Assembly (NCBI GenBank): GCA_022776205.1
Contig: JALFIK010000198.1
Location: forward strand, 1 to 26,823
Source of the DNA: Eubacterium sp.
GTDB taxonomy: Bacteria > Bacillota > Clostridia > Lachnospirales > Lachnospiraceae
Length of the DNA: 26,823 nucleotides
Direction of reading: 5' to 3'
In this document: positions 16,355-25,259 of the stretch, piece by piece
How the letters are laid out: each line of letters begins with the position of its first letter
Position numbering within the stretch: the stretch's first letter is position 1
The notes under the pieces: generated by a model
The model's database searches: none
What the model saw: the letters and a program-made list of their open reading frames with translations, nothing else
Told to the model about the DNA's origin: nothing
Made by a program: the position numbers and the translations under genes

Positions 16355-16362
16355 TAGATATA

Positions 16363-16390
16363 AGCCGGGATTCTAAATAGTATCCCGGCT
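16363..16390. terminator. Bidirectional terminator hairpin between fprA and the yprB-like gene
   Basis: AGCCGGGAT (16363-16371) and ATCCCGGCT (16382-16390) form a perfect 9 bp stem with a 10-base loop. The loop contains the stop codon of the minus-strand gene (16373-16375). The plus-strand tail is CGTATTTTC and the minus tail TTATATC, so both T tracts are weak, but the placing between convergent genes is typical. Confidence 0.65.
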
Positions 16391-17518
16391 CGTATTTTCA
16401 TTGATAAAAGAAATGAATATCTCCCGTACAATATCCGTAATATATTGATTTATCGTTTCTTTTTCTGAAAAAAGATCATCAAATTCAATATAGCAGTCCC
16501 GATTTTTATACCCCGCCTGATAAAGAGGAACCGCATATTCTTTTTTCGTAATACGAAAACCGTAGTGCTTTTGCACACGGGGAAGATGAAAAAAAATTCC
16601 TTCTTTTTTGATATAACAGGTTGACGCACGGGCGGATTTTCTGTACTTCTGATCCACATAGCATCCCACACTTTTATGAACAGCCCTGTCTTCCTCCGGA
16701 AGATAATAGTATTCCTTATAGTTTTTGTAAAAATGTTTTAGAATTCCTTCTAGATATGGAACAGTCAGGATGAATTTTTCCCCCAGCACAGACAGTGCTC
16801 CCACACAAGAGGAAACAGCGAGTTCCCTTGGAAGGGCATATTCCAAAACTCCGTGAATCTGGATACTCCCGGACCATTCGTCATAATTATTTTTCCCTCT
16901 GTTAATCTGATGAACCACCAGTTTTCCTGAAAGTAAAGCAGGATAAGAAAAGAGTGGAAGAAGAAAAAGCATGCCGGATATATCTTCTTCATTATGAAGT
17001 AAAAGACTGGATAACAGGGAATTTTCCTTATTTAAAAGATAAGTTTTATAAACCTCAATCAGCTGTCCACCATCAAAGGGGTCTTCCCGGTCAAGTCCTA
17101 AAAATCGTTCCCAGTCCTTCTGGCGCCCGTGTTCCATACCAAAAAGAGTCTGAAAGGGTTTCAGATAAAAATAATAATCTATTGATTCATGCGAGGGGAG
17201 CGGAGACTCCATTTCAAATAATTCATAATGCCTGTTCAAATATGGAATATCAAAACTAAGTCCATTAAAGGTGACAAGTTTCCAGTTCTTTTTTCGAACC
17301 AGTTCCCGAAAACTTTCAAGGATTTCTTTCTCGCTGGTTCCATCATCATTAAACCACTGGATCAATTGAAAATGATCTTTCTCTAAATAAGTACATCCGA
17401 TTAAATACAAAATTGTATTTTCCTTCGAAAATCCTGTTGTCTCTATATCAAAGAATAAAAAAGAGGAAATATCCACAGGTGTTTCGTTTTTTGAAAAAAT
17501 CTTTTGAAATGTCAGCAT
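16373..17518 (-). CDS. YprB-like ribonuclease H-fold / 3'-5' exonuclease-fold protein
   Basis: A 381-residue protein with an N-terminal DnaQ-like RNase H-fold domain, the family called YprB in Bacillus. The acidic residues of the fold are visible: D24 and E26 in FFDIETTGF, D90 in TFNGLSFDIPYL, and H175 with D179 in HNEEDISGM. This suggests a metal-dependent exonuclease, though activity of this family is not established as far as I know. The C-terminal half (about 200-381) has no motif I recognise and may bind nucleic acid. GGAGGG precedes the ATG at 17518. In Bacillus the gene neighbours the helicase yprA; no helicase is next to it here. It has its own promoter and shares a terminator with fprA. 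Confidence 0.82.
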   Translation of the reverse strand: MLTFQKIFSKNETPVDISSFLFFDIETTGFSKENTILYLIGCTYLEKDHFQLIQWFNDDGTSEKEILESFRELVRKKNWKLVTFNGLSFDIPYLNRHYELFEMESPLPSHESIDYYFYLKPFQTLFGMEHGRQKDWERFLGLDREDPFDGGQLIEVYKTYLLNKENSLLSSLLLHNEEDISGMLFLLPLFSYPALLSGKLVVHQINRGKNNYDEWSGSIQIHGVLEYALPRELAVSSCVGALSVLGEKFILTVPYLEGILKHFYKNYKEYYYLPEEDRAVHKSVGCYVDQKYRKSARASTCYIKKEGIFFHLPRVQKHYGFRITKKEYAVPLYQAGYKNRDCYIEFDDLFSEKETINQYITDIVREIFISFINENTSRDTI

Positions 17519-17556
17519 AATTCCCTCCGGTTACATCGTAATAGTAAAACAAAATA

Positions 17557-17585
17557 ACCATAACAGAGTTTCGTTTTTCTGTCAA
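17557..17585 (-). promoter_or_regulatory. Sigma-A promoter of the yprB-like gene
   Basis: On the minus strand TTGACA (17585-17580) and TATGGT (17562-17557) are 17 bases apart, and TG precedes the -10 by one base (TGTTATGGT). Transcription would start about 30 bases before the ATG. Confidence 0.75.
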
Positions 17586-17633
17586 ATGAACAAAAAAGAA
17601 AACGGCGGATGAAATCTGCGAAAAGTAAAGTAG

Positions 17634-17662
17634 TTGTGATATCAAGAAAAATATGTTATCAT
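17634..17662 (+). promoter_or_regulatory. Sigma-A promoter of the ruvA operon
   Basis: TTGTGA (17634-17639) and TATCAT (17657-17662) are 17 bases apart, with an extended -10 (TGTTATCAT). It lies 67 bases before the ruvA start and diverges from the yprB-like promoter. I saw no LexA box in the region between them. Confidence 0.65.
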
Positions 17663-17728
17663 GTCATAAGTCAGAATATAAGTTCTGATTTTATTAATGA
17701 AAGAAATAAATAGAACAGGAGATTATAT

Positions 17729-18346
17729 TTGATTTCATTTATTAAAGGAACAGTCGCATATAAGGAAGAAGAATATCTGGTTGTTGAAAATCACGGAATC
17801 GGTTATCAGATTAAGACCACTTCCCGCATGCTGTCTGAAATAAGCACCGGCCAGGAAGTGATGATTTATACCTATCTGTATGTTCGGGAGGATGCCCTTT
17901 CGCTCTTTGGTTTTTCATCAAAAGAAGAGCTGAACACATTCCGGATTCTTCTCGGAATCTCGGGAATCGGACCGAAAGCCGCTCTGTCTGTATTATCCAC
18001 AATGACTGTCGAGGATTTGTACTATGCCGTTTGCAGCGAGGACGTCAAAAGTATCGCAAGGACACCGGGAATCGGACCGAAAGGTGCACGAAGAATGATT
18101 ATTGAACTAAAGGATAAGCTTAAGCTTACCGATCTGGAATCAGAAGAAGCACGGACGAAAGATACCGACCCAGCCGTTGTAATGACGGACGCAAACAGTG
18201 TTTCCGATACTATACAGGCGCTTATGGCCCTTGGATATTCAAACGGAGAAGCCTTCCGGGCGGTACATAATGTAAAAGATGCATCTTCCATGGATGCGGA
18301 ACAGTTGTTAAAAGAAGCACTCAAAGTAATCTTAACGTTTTCATAA
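17729..18346 (+). CDS. ruvA: Holliday junction DNA-binding protein RuvA
   Basis: Tetrameric protein that binds four-way junctions and loads RuvB for branch migration. The 205 residues have the OB-fold N-terminus (ISFIKGTVAYKEEEYLVVEN, GIGYQIKT, then YTYLYVREDALSLFGF), two helix-hairpin-helix motifs (GISGIGPKAALSVL and TPGIGPKGARRMIIEL) and the C-terminal RuvB-binding helix domain (VSDTIQALMALGYSNGEA, then AEQLLKEALK). It uses a TTG start codon at 17729, set by AGGAGA at 17717-17722, since the ISFIKG sequence must be at the N-terminus. ruvB follows after 11 bases; ruvC is not in the window. Confidence 0.95.
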   Translation: MISFIKGTVAYKEEEYLVVENHGIGYQIKTTSRMLSEISTGQEVMIYTYLYVREDALSLFGFSSKEELNTFRILLGISGIGPKAALSVLSTMTVEDLYYAVCSEDVKSIARTPGIGPKGARRMIIELKDKLKLTDLESEEARTKDTDPAVVMTDANSVSDTIQALMALGYSNGEAFRAVHNVKDASSMDAEQLLKEALKVILTFS

Positions 18347-18357
18347 GGTGATTATGT

Positions 18358-19362
18358 ATGGACAGAATGATAAATACAGAACTGATGGAAGAAGATATCA
18401 CAGTGGAGGGAACCCTTCGTCCACAGTCATTGTCCGATTATATCGGACAGGAAAAAGTAAAAAAAAATCTCCGGATCTTTATCGAAGCGGCAAAGATGAG
18501 AGGGGAAGCCTTAGACCATGTCCTGTTATATGGGCCACCCGGTCTCGGGAAAACCACCCTTGCCGGCATCATTGCCAATGAAATGAACAGTAAGCTTAAG
18601 ATTACTTCCGGACCGGCTATTGAAAAACCCGGTGAAATTGCAGCTGTCCTTAACGGTTTGTCCGATGGAGATGTATTATTTATTGATGAAATTCATCGTC
18701 TGAACCGTCAGGTAGAAGAAGTATTATATCCGGCAATGGAAGATTTCTCCATTGATATTATGATTGGAAAAGGGCCTTCGGCAAAATCCATCCGCCTCGA
18801 TCTTCCGCACTTTACTCTTGTGGGGGCCACCACAAGAGCCGGAATGCTGACTGCACCGTTAAGAGATCGTTTTGGTGTTGTCAGCCGCCTGGAATTCTAT
18901 ACAGACGAGGAACTTACCATTATTGTGAAACGTTCTGCAGACCTCCTTGGAGTAGAAATCGAAGAAGAGGGAGCCATGGAGATTGGCAGAAGAAGCCGTG
19001 GCACTCCGAGGCTGGCAAACCGTCTTTTAAAAAGGGTCCGTGATTTTGCCCAGGTTCGTTTCGACGGTGTTATTACAGGACAGATTGCCCGGATGGCTCT
19101 TGATCTTTTAGATGTGGACAATATGGGACTAGATGCCACGGACAGAAATCTGCTTTGTACAATGATCGATAAATTTTCCGGTCGTCCCGTCGGTCTTGAT
19201 ACCCTTGCCGCATCAATCGGAGAAGATTCCGGCACAATCGAGGATGTTTATGAACCATTTCTCATTAAACGTGGACTGATTCGCAGAACACCCCGGGGAA
19301 GGACACTTACCGCCCTGGCTTATGAACATCTCGGATACCCGGTTCCGCAGGAACTTTATTAA
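18358..19362 (+). CDS. ruvB: Holliday junction branch migration ATPase RuvB
   Basis: AAA+ hexameric motor that pumps DNA through the RuvA-bound junction. In 334 residues: LRPQSLSDYIGQEKVKKNL (about 20-38), Walker A GPPGLGKT (59-66), Walker B FIDEIHRL, sensor region LVGATTRAG, PLRDRFG with the arginine finger, and the C-terminal winged helix ending RTPRGRTLTALAYEHLG. The start at 18358 has AAGGTG at 18345-18350, which overlaps the end of ruvA. zapA follows after 19 bases, so ruvAB appears to lead a longer transcript that also carries division and wall genes. Confidence 0.97.
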   Translation: MDRMINTELMEEDITVEGTLRPQSLSDYIGQEKVKKNLRIFIEAAKMRGEALDHVLLYGPPGLGKTTLAGIIANEMNSKLKITSGPAIEKPGEIAAVLNGLSDGDVLFIDEIHRLNRQVEEVLYPAMEDFSIDIMIGKGPSAKSIRLDLPHFTLVGATTRAGMLTAPLRDRFGVVSRLEFYTDEELTIIVKRSADLLGVEIEEEGAMEIGRRSRGTPRLANRLLKRVRDFAQVRFDGVITGQIARMALDLLDVDNMGLDATDRNLLCTMIDKFSGRPVGLDTLAASIGEDSGTIEDVYEPFLIKRGLIRRTPRGRTLTALAYEHLGYPVPQELY

Positions 19363-19381
19363 ATACACAGGAGAGGGAAAT

Positions 19382-19780
19382 ATGGAAGAGAAAAAAAGAT
19401 TATCAGTAGTGATTGACAATAAAGTATATTTATTATCCGGCGGAAGTGAAGCGTATCTCCAGAAACTGGCTTCCTATGTAGACGGTAAAATCAGGGAGTT
19501 AAAAAAACAGCCGGGATATTCCAAATTATCACAGGAATACAGGGATATTCTCCTTGCATTAAATCTGACAGAAGAAATCTTTAAAATGCAGGATGAAAGG
19601 GAAATCTTCCAACAGGACCATTTGGAAAAAGAGCAGGAGATCTACCGATTAAAACAGGATATGGTGGATAAAACAATGCGCCTGGATAATGCGGATAAAC
19701 TGGTAGAAGAGTATAAAAAGAAGGTTAATGAATTGCAAAAACAGATTATAGAACTGGAGACAGGAAATGGACTCCGTTAG
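19382..19780 (+). CDS. zapA: Cell division protein ZapA
   Basis: FtsZ-associated protein that bundles protofilaments and stabilises the Z ring. The 132 residues have the ZapA N-terminal domain (RLSVVIDNKVYLLSGGSEAY, LQKLASYVDGKI, then LALNLTEEIFKM) and a C-terminal coiled coil from about residue 70 onward, rich in Glu, Lys and Leu. The ATG at 19382 follows AGGAGAGG; an in-frame upstream ATG at 19322 lies inside ruvB and is not used. The last 14 bases overlap the U32 gene. The zapA-U32 pairing recurs in Clostridia. Confidence 0.9.
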   Translation: MEEKKRLSVVIDNKVYLLSGGSEAYLQKLASYVDGKIRELKKQPGYSKLSQEYRDILLALNLTEEIFKMQDEREIFQQDHLEKEQEIYRLKQDMVDKTMRLDNADKLVEEYKKKVNELQKQIIELETGNGLR

Positions 19781-22223
19781 CACAGATTTCTTTCTGCCGG
19801 AACTTCTTGCTCCGGCAGGAGAATTGGAACATTTAAAGGCAGCCATTTGCGCAGGAGCAGATGCCGTTTATATCGGAGGTCAGCAATTTGGTGCCCGTGC
19901 TTATGCCTCCAATTTTTCAAAAGAGGAGATAACACAGGCACTTCATTTTGCCCACTTTTATGGGAAAAAGATTTATCTTACGGTAAATACCCTGCTTAAA
20001 GAGCAGGAACTTACCGAACAGCTTTTTGACTATCTTTTTCCTCTCTATGAAGAAGGATTGGACGGAGTGATTGTTCAGGATTTTGGGGCGGCAGCATTTA
20101 TTCGTGAGCAGTTTCCGTGCATGGAAATACACGGCAGCACACAAATGACTATATCGAACTCTTATGGAGCCAGAGCAGCGGCAAGAATGGGAATGAGTCG
20201 CGTAGTTCCTGCAAGAGAATTATCTTATAAAGAGGTTAAAAAAATCAGGGAAGAATCAGGTCTGGAAGTGGAAGTATTTGTCCATGGAGCCCTTTGCTAC
20301 TGTTATTCCGGGCAGTGTCTCTTAAGCAGTTTTGACGGCAACCGGAGTGGAAACCGGGGACGGTGTGCCCAGCCCTGTCGTCTTCCTTATTCTCTTTGTC
20401 GGGCAAATGGTGAGAAAATCGGAAAAATGCACGGGCAATATCTTCTGAGTCCCAGAGATTTATGTCTCCTTCCAAATCTTATGCAGCTTATAGAACTTCC
20501 CGTTGATTCTCTGAAAATAGAGGGACGGATGAAAAATGCGGAATATGTTGCCGGAGTTACTTCCATATATCGTAAATATCTTGATGAATATAAAAGAATA
20601 AAAGAAACAGGAGGGCATTTCCGGGTAAATGCAAAAGATATGCATGATCTTGAAGAATTGTATTGCCGTGGCAGTTTTACCTCCGGCTATGGGAATCGGC
20701 ATAATGGAAGCGACATGATGGCTTCGGTTTCGCCGAAAAATACAGGGAGAAAAATCGGCGAAGTGGTATCTGTTCGAAAAAACAAGGTCCAGATCAGGCT
20801 TTTCGATACAGTTTATCCCAAAGATGTCCTTGTTCTTTTTTTAACAAAAGATGGGCAAAAGGAAATAATCCTTACCGTACCGTCCGATGTAAACTCATCC
20901 TTCTCCCGGGGAAATCAGATTGAACTTAATACCCCGGAAGGAGGAAAGATCAGACCAGGCATGAGTGTTTTTCGCAGACACAAACAGCCCCTTTGTGAAA
21001 AAATTCAAAATACATTTATCGGCCAGAGAGCGTCTTATCCTGTGGATGCCGTACTTAGACTTAAGCCGGGAACAAAAACAGAACTCGAGCTTGTATGCCA
21101 GAAGGAAAGAGTTGTCCTGAATGGTCCGGTTCCGGAGAAACCACAGAAAAGTCCTCTTTCCCAAAATGAGATTTCTCGTCAGATGAATAAAACGGGACAG
21201 GTTCCTTTTTTTCTGAACAAATTGCAGATTATCATGGAAGAAGACTGTTTTCTTCCCATATCTGCCATCAAGAAACTCCGACAGAACGGATTTGCTCTTC
21301 TGCAGAAAACACTGGAAGAAAGGGGAAAGCGTGATCCTGCAGTTTTTCATCATCCTGTGATGAATGACGCAATGACCTTTCCTTCTGTGGAATCTGAAGA
21401 AAGAATTGCAACAGTGTATGATTGCCGGCAGTTTGAACTTTGCCTTCGGGATGACTTTTTTGATAGTATTTGTCTTCCATGGGATTTTTTTGCAGAAGAA
21501 AAATTAATTAAACTGGCCAAAAAGGGCATGTTAAAAGGAAAAAGAATGTATCTGGCCATGCCCCGCGTTTTCCGAACACAAGGGAGAACTCTTGAGAAAA
21601 TATGTTGCAATACTTTATGGTATGGAATATATGTATATAATATTAATGAAGCAGAGTATCTGGATGAATTAGATTTGTTTCATGGAAAAATGATTACGGG
21701 AGCGTCCTTTTATCACTGGAATGCCTCTTCCGTTTATGAAACCCAGCGCCTGTTTCCGTCAATTTATGCCCGCGAATTATCCGTGGAATTATCTGAAAAA
21801 GAAATAGCACAGTTTCTTACTTCCGTGCATAAAGAGAAACGCACCGGCGGGTTTGAGATAATGATTTACGGACGAAATGTATTAATGCAGTCTGCGCAGT
21901 GTGTAAAAAAAACAACAGGTTTCTGTGACAAAAAGCCTGAATTATTATTTCTGTCTGATTGCCAAGAACGGAAGCTTCCAGTAACAACCCATTGTAAAAA
22001 TTGCTGTAATCTTATCTGGCAGGAAAATGCCAGAAATCTGATTGGAGAAGACCTGTCAGAAATTGCGGACTTTGTAAATCGGAAACGTTTTGATTTATTC
22101 CGGGTGGAAGATCAGGAGCTTTCCACGATAAAAAAGAACTATATTCTCTGGGAAGCGAACGGATTTCGTGCAGACACGAAAAAAACAAAGCCGGACACCC
22201 ACTGGATGCGGGGAATCGAATAA
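19767..22223 (+). CDS. U32 family peptidase-like protein with DUF3656 (RlhA type)
   Basis: Large U32 protein (818 residues). E. coli RlhA of this type takes part in 5-hydroxycytidine formation at 23S rRNA C2501, so rRNA hydroxylation is the likely role; the name peptidase comes from other members. The N-terminal barrel has LLAPAGELEHLKAAICAGAD and AVYIGGQQFGARA (13-45). The U32 signature is VEVFVHGALCYCYSGQCLLS, with cysteines C177, C184, C200 and C204 in C-x6-C-x15-C-x3-C order, suited to an iron-sulfur cluster. SLKIEGRMKNAEYVAGV follows. The middle (about 280-480) fits DUF3656, and a C-terminal cysteine-rich end (HCKNCCN near 740) is notable. The start overlaps zapA by 14 bases. Confidence 0.88.
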   Translation: MDSVSTDFFLPELLAPAGELEHLKAAICAGADAVYIGGQQFGARAYASNFSKEEITQALHFAHFYGKKIYLTVNTLLKEQELTEQLFDYLFPLYEEGLDGVIVQDFGAAAFIREQFPCMEIHGSTQMTISNSYGARAAARMGMSRVVPARELSYKEVKKIREESGLEVEVFVHGALCYCYSGQCLLSSFDGNRSGNRGRCAQPCRLPYSLCRANGEKIGKMHGQYLLSPRDLCLLPNLMQLIELPVDSLKIEGRMKNAEYVAGVTSIYRKYLDEYKRIKETGGHFRVNAKDMHDLEELYCRGSFTSGYGNRHNGSDMMASVSPKNTGRKIGEVVSVRKNKVQIRLFDTVYPKDVLVLFLTKDGQKEIILTVPSDVNSSFSRGNQIELNTPEGGKIRPGMSVFRRHKQPLCEKIQNTFIGQRASYPVDAVLRLKPGTKTELELVCQKERVVLNGPVPEKPQKSPLSQNEISRQMNKTGQVPFFLNKLQIIMEEDCFLPISAIKKLRQNGFALLQKTLEERGKRDPAVFHHPVMNDAMTFPSVESEERIATVYDCRQFELCLRDDFFDSICLPWDFFAEEKLIKLAKKGMLKGKRMYLAMPRVFRTQGRTLEKICCNTLWYGIYVYNINEAEYLDELDLFHGKMITGASFYHWNASSVYETQRLFPSIYARELSVELSEKEIAQFLTSVHKEKRTGGFEIMIYGRNVLMQSAQCVKKTTGFCDKKPELLFLSDCQERKLPVTTHCKNCCNLIWQENARNLIGEDLSEIADFVNRKRFDLFRVEDQELSTIKKNYILWEANGFRADTKKTKPDTHWMRGIE

Positions 22224-22242
22224 AGGAAAGGAGGATTTTTAT

Positions 22243-23652
22243 ATGATTAAATTAATTTCATCGGGCTCAAACTATATCATTATTTTTATGTGCATAGTTT
22301 ACGCAATTTCCTGTTATACTGTATTTCTTCCTTCCTCAGAACAACGCCAGGCAAAACGAATGGACCGCCAGGAGCGATTCATGTTTCTGTTTCATTTTAT
22401 ATGTTATGCAGTATTGTTTATCAAAACAATGGATACCAAAATCATATTTTTATATCTGGGACAGGTATTCTTTTTCAAACTGCTGATTTTTGTTTATTCA
22501 AGAATTTATGTGGATTGTTCCAGGATCATGATGAATCACACCTGTTTTCTTTTGCTGATTGGTTTTGTCATGCTCACCAGACTGTCTTTTGATCTTGCAG
22601 TAAAACAGTCTGTCATTGCTGCATCGGTTTCACTTTTAATATTATGGATTCCACATTTTATGGAAAAGGCACAGTGGCTCAAAAAACTGCGATGGTTTTA
22701 CGGTGTGCTGGGTATGATATTTTTATCCACCGTCTTTGTAATCGGAACTTCCCAGAATGGTGCAACCAACTGGATATCTCTCGGTCACGGAATTGCCCTT
22801 CAGCCTTCTGAATTTGTTAAGATCACTTTCGTATTCTTTATAGCTGCCATGCTCAAAAGAAAACCGGATTTTGAACGTATTTTTGTTACCGCAGTTTTTT
22901 CTGCGGTGCATGTAATGATTTTGATTCTGGAAAAAGATCTGGGTGGTGCACTGATTTATTTTGTCGTTTATATCTTTTTATGTTATGTTTCGACGGGAAG
23001 GAAAATCTATCTCCTGGGAGGTCTGGGGGTGGGAGCCGTGGCAGCGAGAATTGCCTATTTTCTGTTCTCCCATGTCCGGGTTCGTTTCATTGCGTGGAAA
23101 GATCCATGGTCTGTCATTGAAAGCAGTGGCTATCAGATAACCCAGTCCCTTTTTGCCATTGGTTCGGGCGGATGGTTTGGAACCGGACTGACACAGGGAA
23201 GGCCAAATGATATTCCTGTTGTGGAAAGTGATTTTATCTTTTCTGCCATAACAGAAGAATTTGGCATGCTATTTTCAGTCTGCCTTATTTTAATATACCT
23301 GGGAGTGTTTATTCACTTTTTAAAAATTGCCATGGATGTCCGGGGAAGATTTTATAAACTTCTTGCTTATGGTTTTTCCATATGCTTTATCTTCCAGGTA
23401 TTTCTTACCATCGGAGGAGTGACGAAATTTATCCCTTCCACCGGAGTTACCCTCCCATTGATTAGTTATGGAGGAAGTTCCGTTGCCGGTACACTGATAA
23501 TTTTTGCAATCATGCAGGGCATATTTATCATAGCTTATAAGGAGGATGATGATGAAGAACAGCAAAACGGGGAAGAGCTCACACCGTCACAGCCACAATC
23601 GGACAATACAGCGGGCTTCGATTTCCGAAAAGAAGCAGGAACAAATTTCTAA
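22243..23652 (+). CDS. SEDS-family peptidoglycan glycosyltransferase (FtsW/RodA/SpoVE)
   Basis: Multi-pass membrane protein (469 residues) that polymerises lipid II into glycan strands with a partner transpeptidase, encoded next. About ten membrane segments are visible. SEDS signatures are NWISLGHGIALQPSEFVKI, VILEKDLGGALIYF in the form LILEKDLGGALIY, YQITQSLFAIGSGGWFGTGL, PVVESDFIFSAITEEFG, and STGVTLPLISYGGSS. The ATG at 22243 has AAAGGAGG just before it; a longer in-frame start at 22168 would run into the U32 gene. The acidic cytoplasmic tail (EDDDEEQQNGEE and beyond) overlaps the start of the PBP gene. The long N-terminal hydrophobic extension resembles actinobacterial and clostridial RodA/FtsW. 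Which of FtsW, RodA or SpoVE it is cannot be decided. Confidence 0.92.
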   Translation: MIKLISSGSNYIIIFMCIVYAISCYTVFLPSSEQRQAKRMDRQERFMFLFHFICYAVLFIKTMDTKIIFLYLGQVFFFKLLIFVYSRIYVDCSRIMMNHTCFLLLIGFVMLTRLSFDLAVKQSVIAASVSLLILWIPHFMEKAQWLKKLRWFYGVLGMIFLSTVFVIGTSQNGATNWISLGHGIALQPSEFVKITFVFFIAAMLKRKPDFERIFVTAVFSAVHVMILILEKDLGGALIYFVVYIFLCYVSTGRKIYLLGGLGVGAVAARIAYFLFSHVRVRFIAWKDPWSVIESSGYQITQSLFAIGSGGWFGTGLTQGRPNDIPVVESDFIFSAITEEFGMLFSVCLILIYLGVFIHFLKIAMDVRGRFYKLLAYGFSICFIFQVFLTIGGVTKFIPSTGVTLPLISYGGSSVAGTLIIFAIMQGIFIIAYKEDDDEEQQNGEELTPSQPQSDNTAGFDFRKEAGTNF

Positions 23653-25168
23653 ATTCCGCAACTTATTTACTCCTCAGAATGGGAAAAAATTAAAAACCAA
23701 CCGTTTTATGTATCATACCTGCTTTTTAATCGTCCTGTTATTTGCCGGACTGATTGCCTATCTGGTTAAATTCGATGTGATGGACAGCCAGGCGATTATG
23801 ACGAATCCGTATAATAAAAGATATACTTCCATGGCAGAACAGACAAAAAGAGGCAAGATTCTGAGTGCCAATGATAAAATTCTTGCCTATTCCGATTCCA
23901 ATGAAGCAGGCGATGAGATCAGACGATATCCTTATGAAAATATGTTTGCACATATCATAGGCTATGCGAGCTATGGAAAAGCAGGGCTTGAATCGGTATG
24001 TAACCTTGACCTGCTCACATCCCATGAAAATCTGATGAAACAGATCAGCAACGGAGTTTCCAGTAAAAAGAATACCGGAGATACCGTAGTAACCACATTG
24101 GATACCCGTCTGCAAAAAGCAGCCTATGAGGCACTCGATGATTATCGGGGAGCAGTCATCGCCATCGAGCCAAAAACCGGTAAAATCCGTGCCATGGTAT
24201 CTAAACCGGATTTTGATCCAAATGAGCTGGATGAAATCTGGGATAAAATCAACTCTGACTCTTCCGAAAGCTTTTTACTTAATCGCGCGACCCAGGGTCT
24301 TTATCCTCCAGGTTCTACTTACAAAATATTAACTGCACTTGAATATATGGAAGAGAATCCGGATACTTATCAGAATTTCACTTATGACTGCGATGGACAG
24401 ACGATAAAAAACAGCGTAAAAATTCGTTGTTATGAAGGAGAAGAACACGGAGAAGTAGATCTTGAAAAAGCTTTCTCCAAATCATGTAATACTGCATTCG
24501 TCACCTTAGGAAGTAAATTGAATATTAAACAATTTGCAAAATTAAACAATACCTGTTTGTTTAATCAGAAAATATCTTTCGATATTCCTGTAAAGAAAAG
24601 TCGGTTTGAATTAACCGCCCGCTCAAAGAAAAGTGAGATTCCCCAGACTGTAATTGGTCAGGGAAATACACTGGTCACACCATTTCACAATGCACTTATT
24701 ATGTCCGGCATGGCAAATAACGGCGTACTAATGAAACCGTATGTTATCGATCATATTGAAAGTGAGGACGGCATTATGGTTAAACAGAGCAAACCGGAAG
24801 AATATCGGACACTGACTGATGCAAAACATGCCAGGAAGATCAAAAAAATGCTTCGAAGCGTGGTTACTGACGGAACAGGACGTTCCCTCGATACAGATCT
24901 TTATTCAGCCGGAGGGAAAACCGGAACCGCGGAAAATGAAGGAGAAGATCCCCATTCCTGGTTTGTAGGCTATGCAAGTGGAGATGATGCCGTGGACGGG
25001 GAACCGGATCTGGCCGTCTGTGTTATCGTCGAAAGCTCCGGAGCCGGAAGCGAATATGCCGTCCCTGTTGCAAAACGGGTATTTAATTCCTATTATAATA
25101 ATGAGATGAAAAAATATTATAACGAGAAGGAGAGTTCCAACAACGAAACGACAACCGTCGAGGAATAG
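23552..25168 (+). CDS. Penicillin-binding protein, transpeptidase (PbpA type class B)
   Basis: Membrane-anchored D,D-transpeptidase that cross-links glycan made by the SEDS partner. The 538 residues begin with a very basic cytoplasmic tail (HRHSHNR), one membrane helix (TCFLIVLLFAGLIAYLV, about 53-69), a short pedestal with NPYNKRYTSMAEQTKRGKIL, and a transpeptidase domain with S255-T-Y-K258, S311-C-N313 and K456-T-G458, all catalytic motifs intact. It lacks a dimerisation domain, like PbpA of actinobacteria and clostridia. Three ATG codons occur in a row (23546, 23549, 23552); AAGGAGG at 23539-23545 best fits the last. The gene overlaps the SEDS gene by 101 bases. A terminator is not evident after it. 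Confidence 0.93.
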   Translation: MKNSKTGKSSHRHSHNRTIQRASISEKKQEQISKFRNLFTPQNGKKLKTNRFMYHTCFLIVLLFAGLIAYLVKFDVMDSQAIMTNPYNKRYTSMAEQTKRGKILSANDKILAYSDSNEAGDEIRRYPYENMFAHIIGYASYGKAGLESVCNLDLLTSHENLMKQISNGVSSKKNTGDTVVTTLDTRLQKAAYEALDDYRGAVIAIEPKTGKIRAMVSKPDFDPNELDEIWDKINSDSSESFLLNRATQGLYPPGSTYKILTALEYMEENPDTYQNFTYDCDGQTIKNSVKIRCYEGEEHGEVDLEKAFSKSCNTAFVTLGSKLNIKQFAKLNNTCLFNQKISFDIPVKKSRFELTARSKKSEIPQTVIGQGNTLVTPFHNALIMSGMANNGVLMKPYVIDHIESEDGIMVKQSKPEEYRTLTDAKHARKIKKMLRSVVTDGTGRSLDTDLYSAGGKTGTAENEGEDPHSWFVGYASGDDAVDGEPDLAVCVIVESSGAGSEYAVPVAKRVFNSYYNNEMKKYYNEKESSNNETTTVEE

Positions 25169-25181
25169 TAATCCACTCCCC

Positions 25182-25210
25182 TTGCAAAGGAATTCCATAT
25201 TTGTTATAAT
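25182..25210 (+). promoter_or_regulatory. Sigma-A promoter of the Nudix gene
   Basis: TTGCAA (25182-25187) and TATAAT (25205-25210) are 17 bases apart with an extended -10 (TGTTATAAT). It resembles the asp23 promoter closely. It starts 14 bases after the PBP stop codon. Confidence 0.75.
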
Positions 25211-25259
25211 CAGAGTAAGTGTAAAGCACACCAGAATTGTTGCACAGGAGGAAATAATC

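Noticed and set aside
16954..17259. Plus-strand 101-codon frame opposite the yprB-like gene
   Set aside because: It has no ribosome binding site or recognisable domain and covers conserved codons of the minus-strand gene.
20895..21353. Minus-strand 152-codon frame inside the U32 gene
   Set aside because: Shadow of a well supported gene; composition is unlike a real protein.
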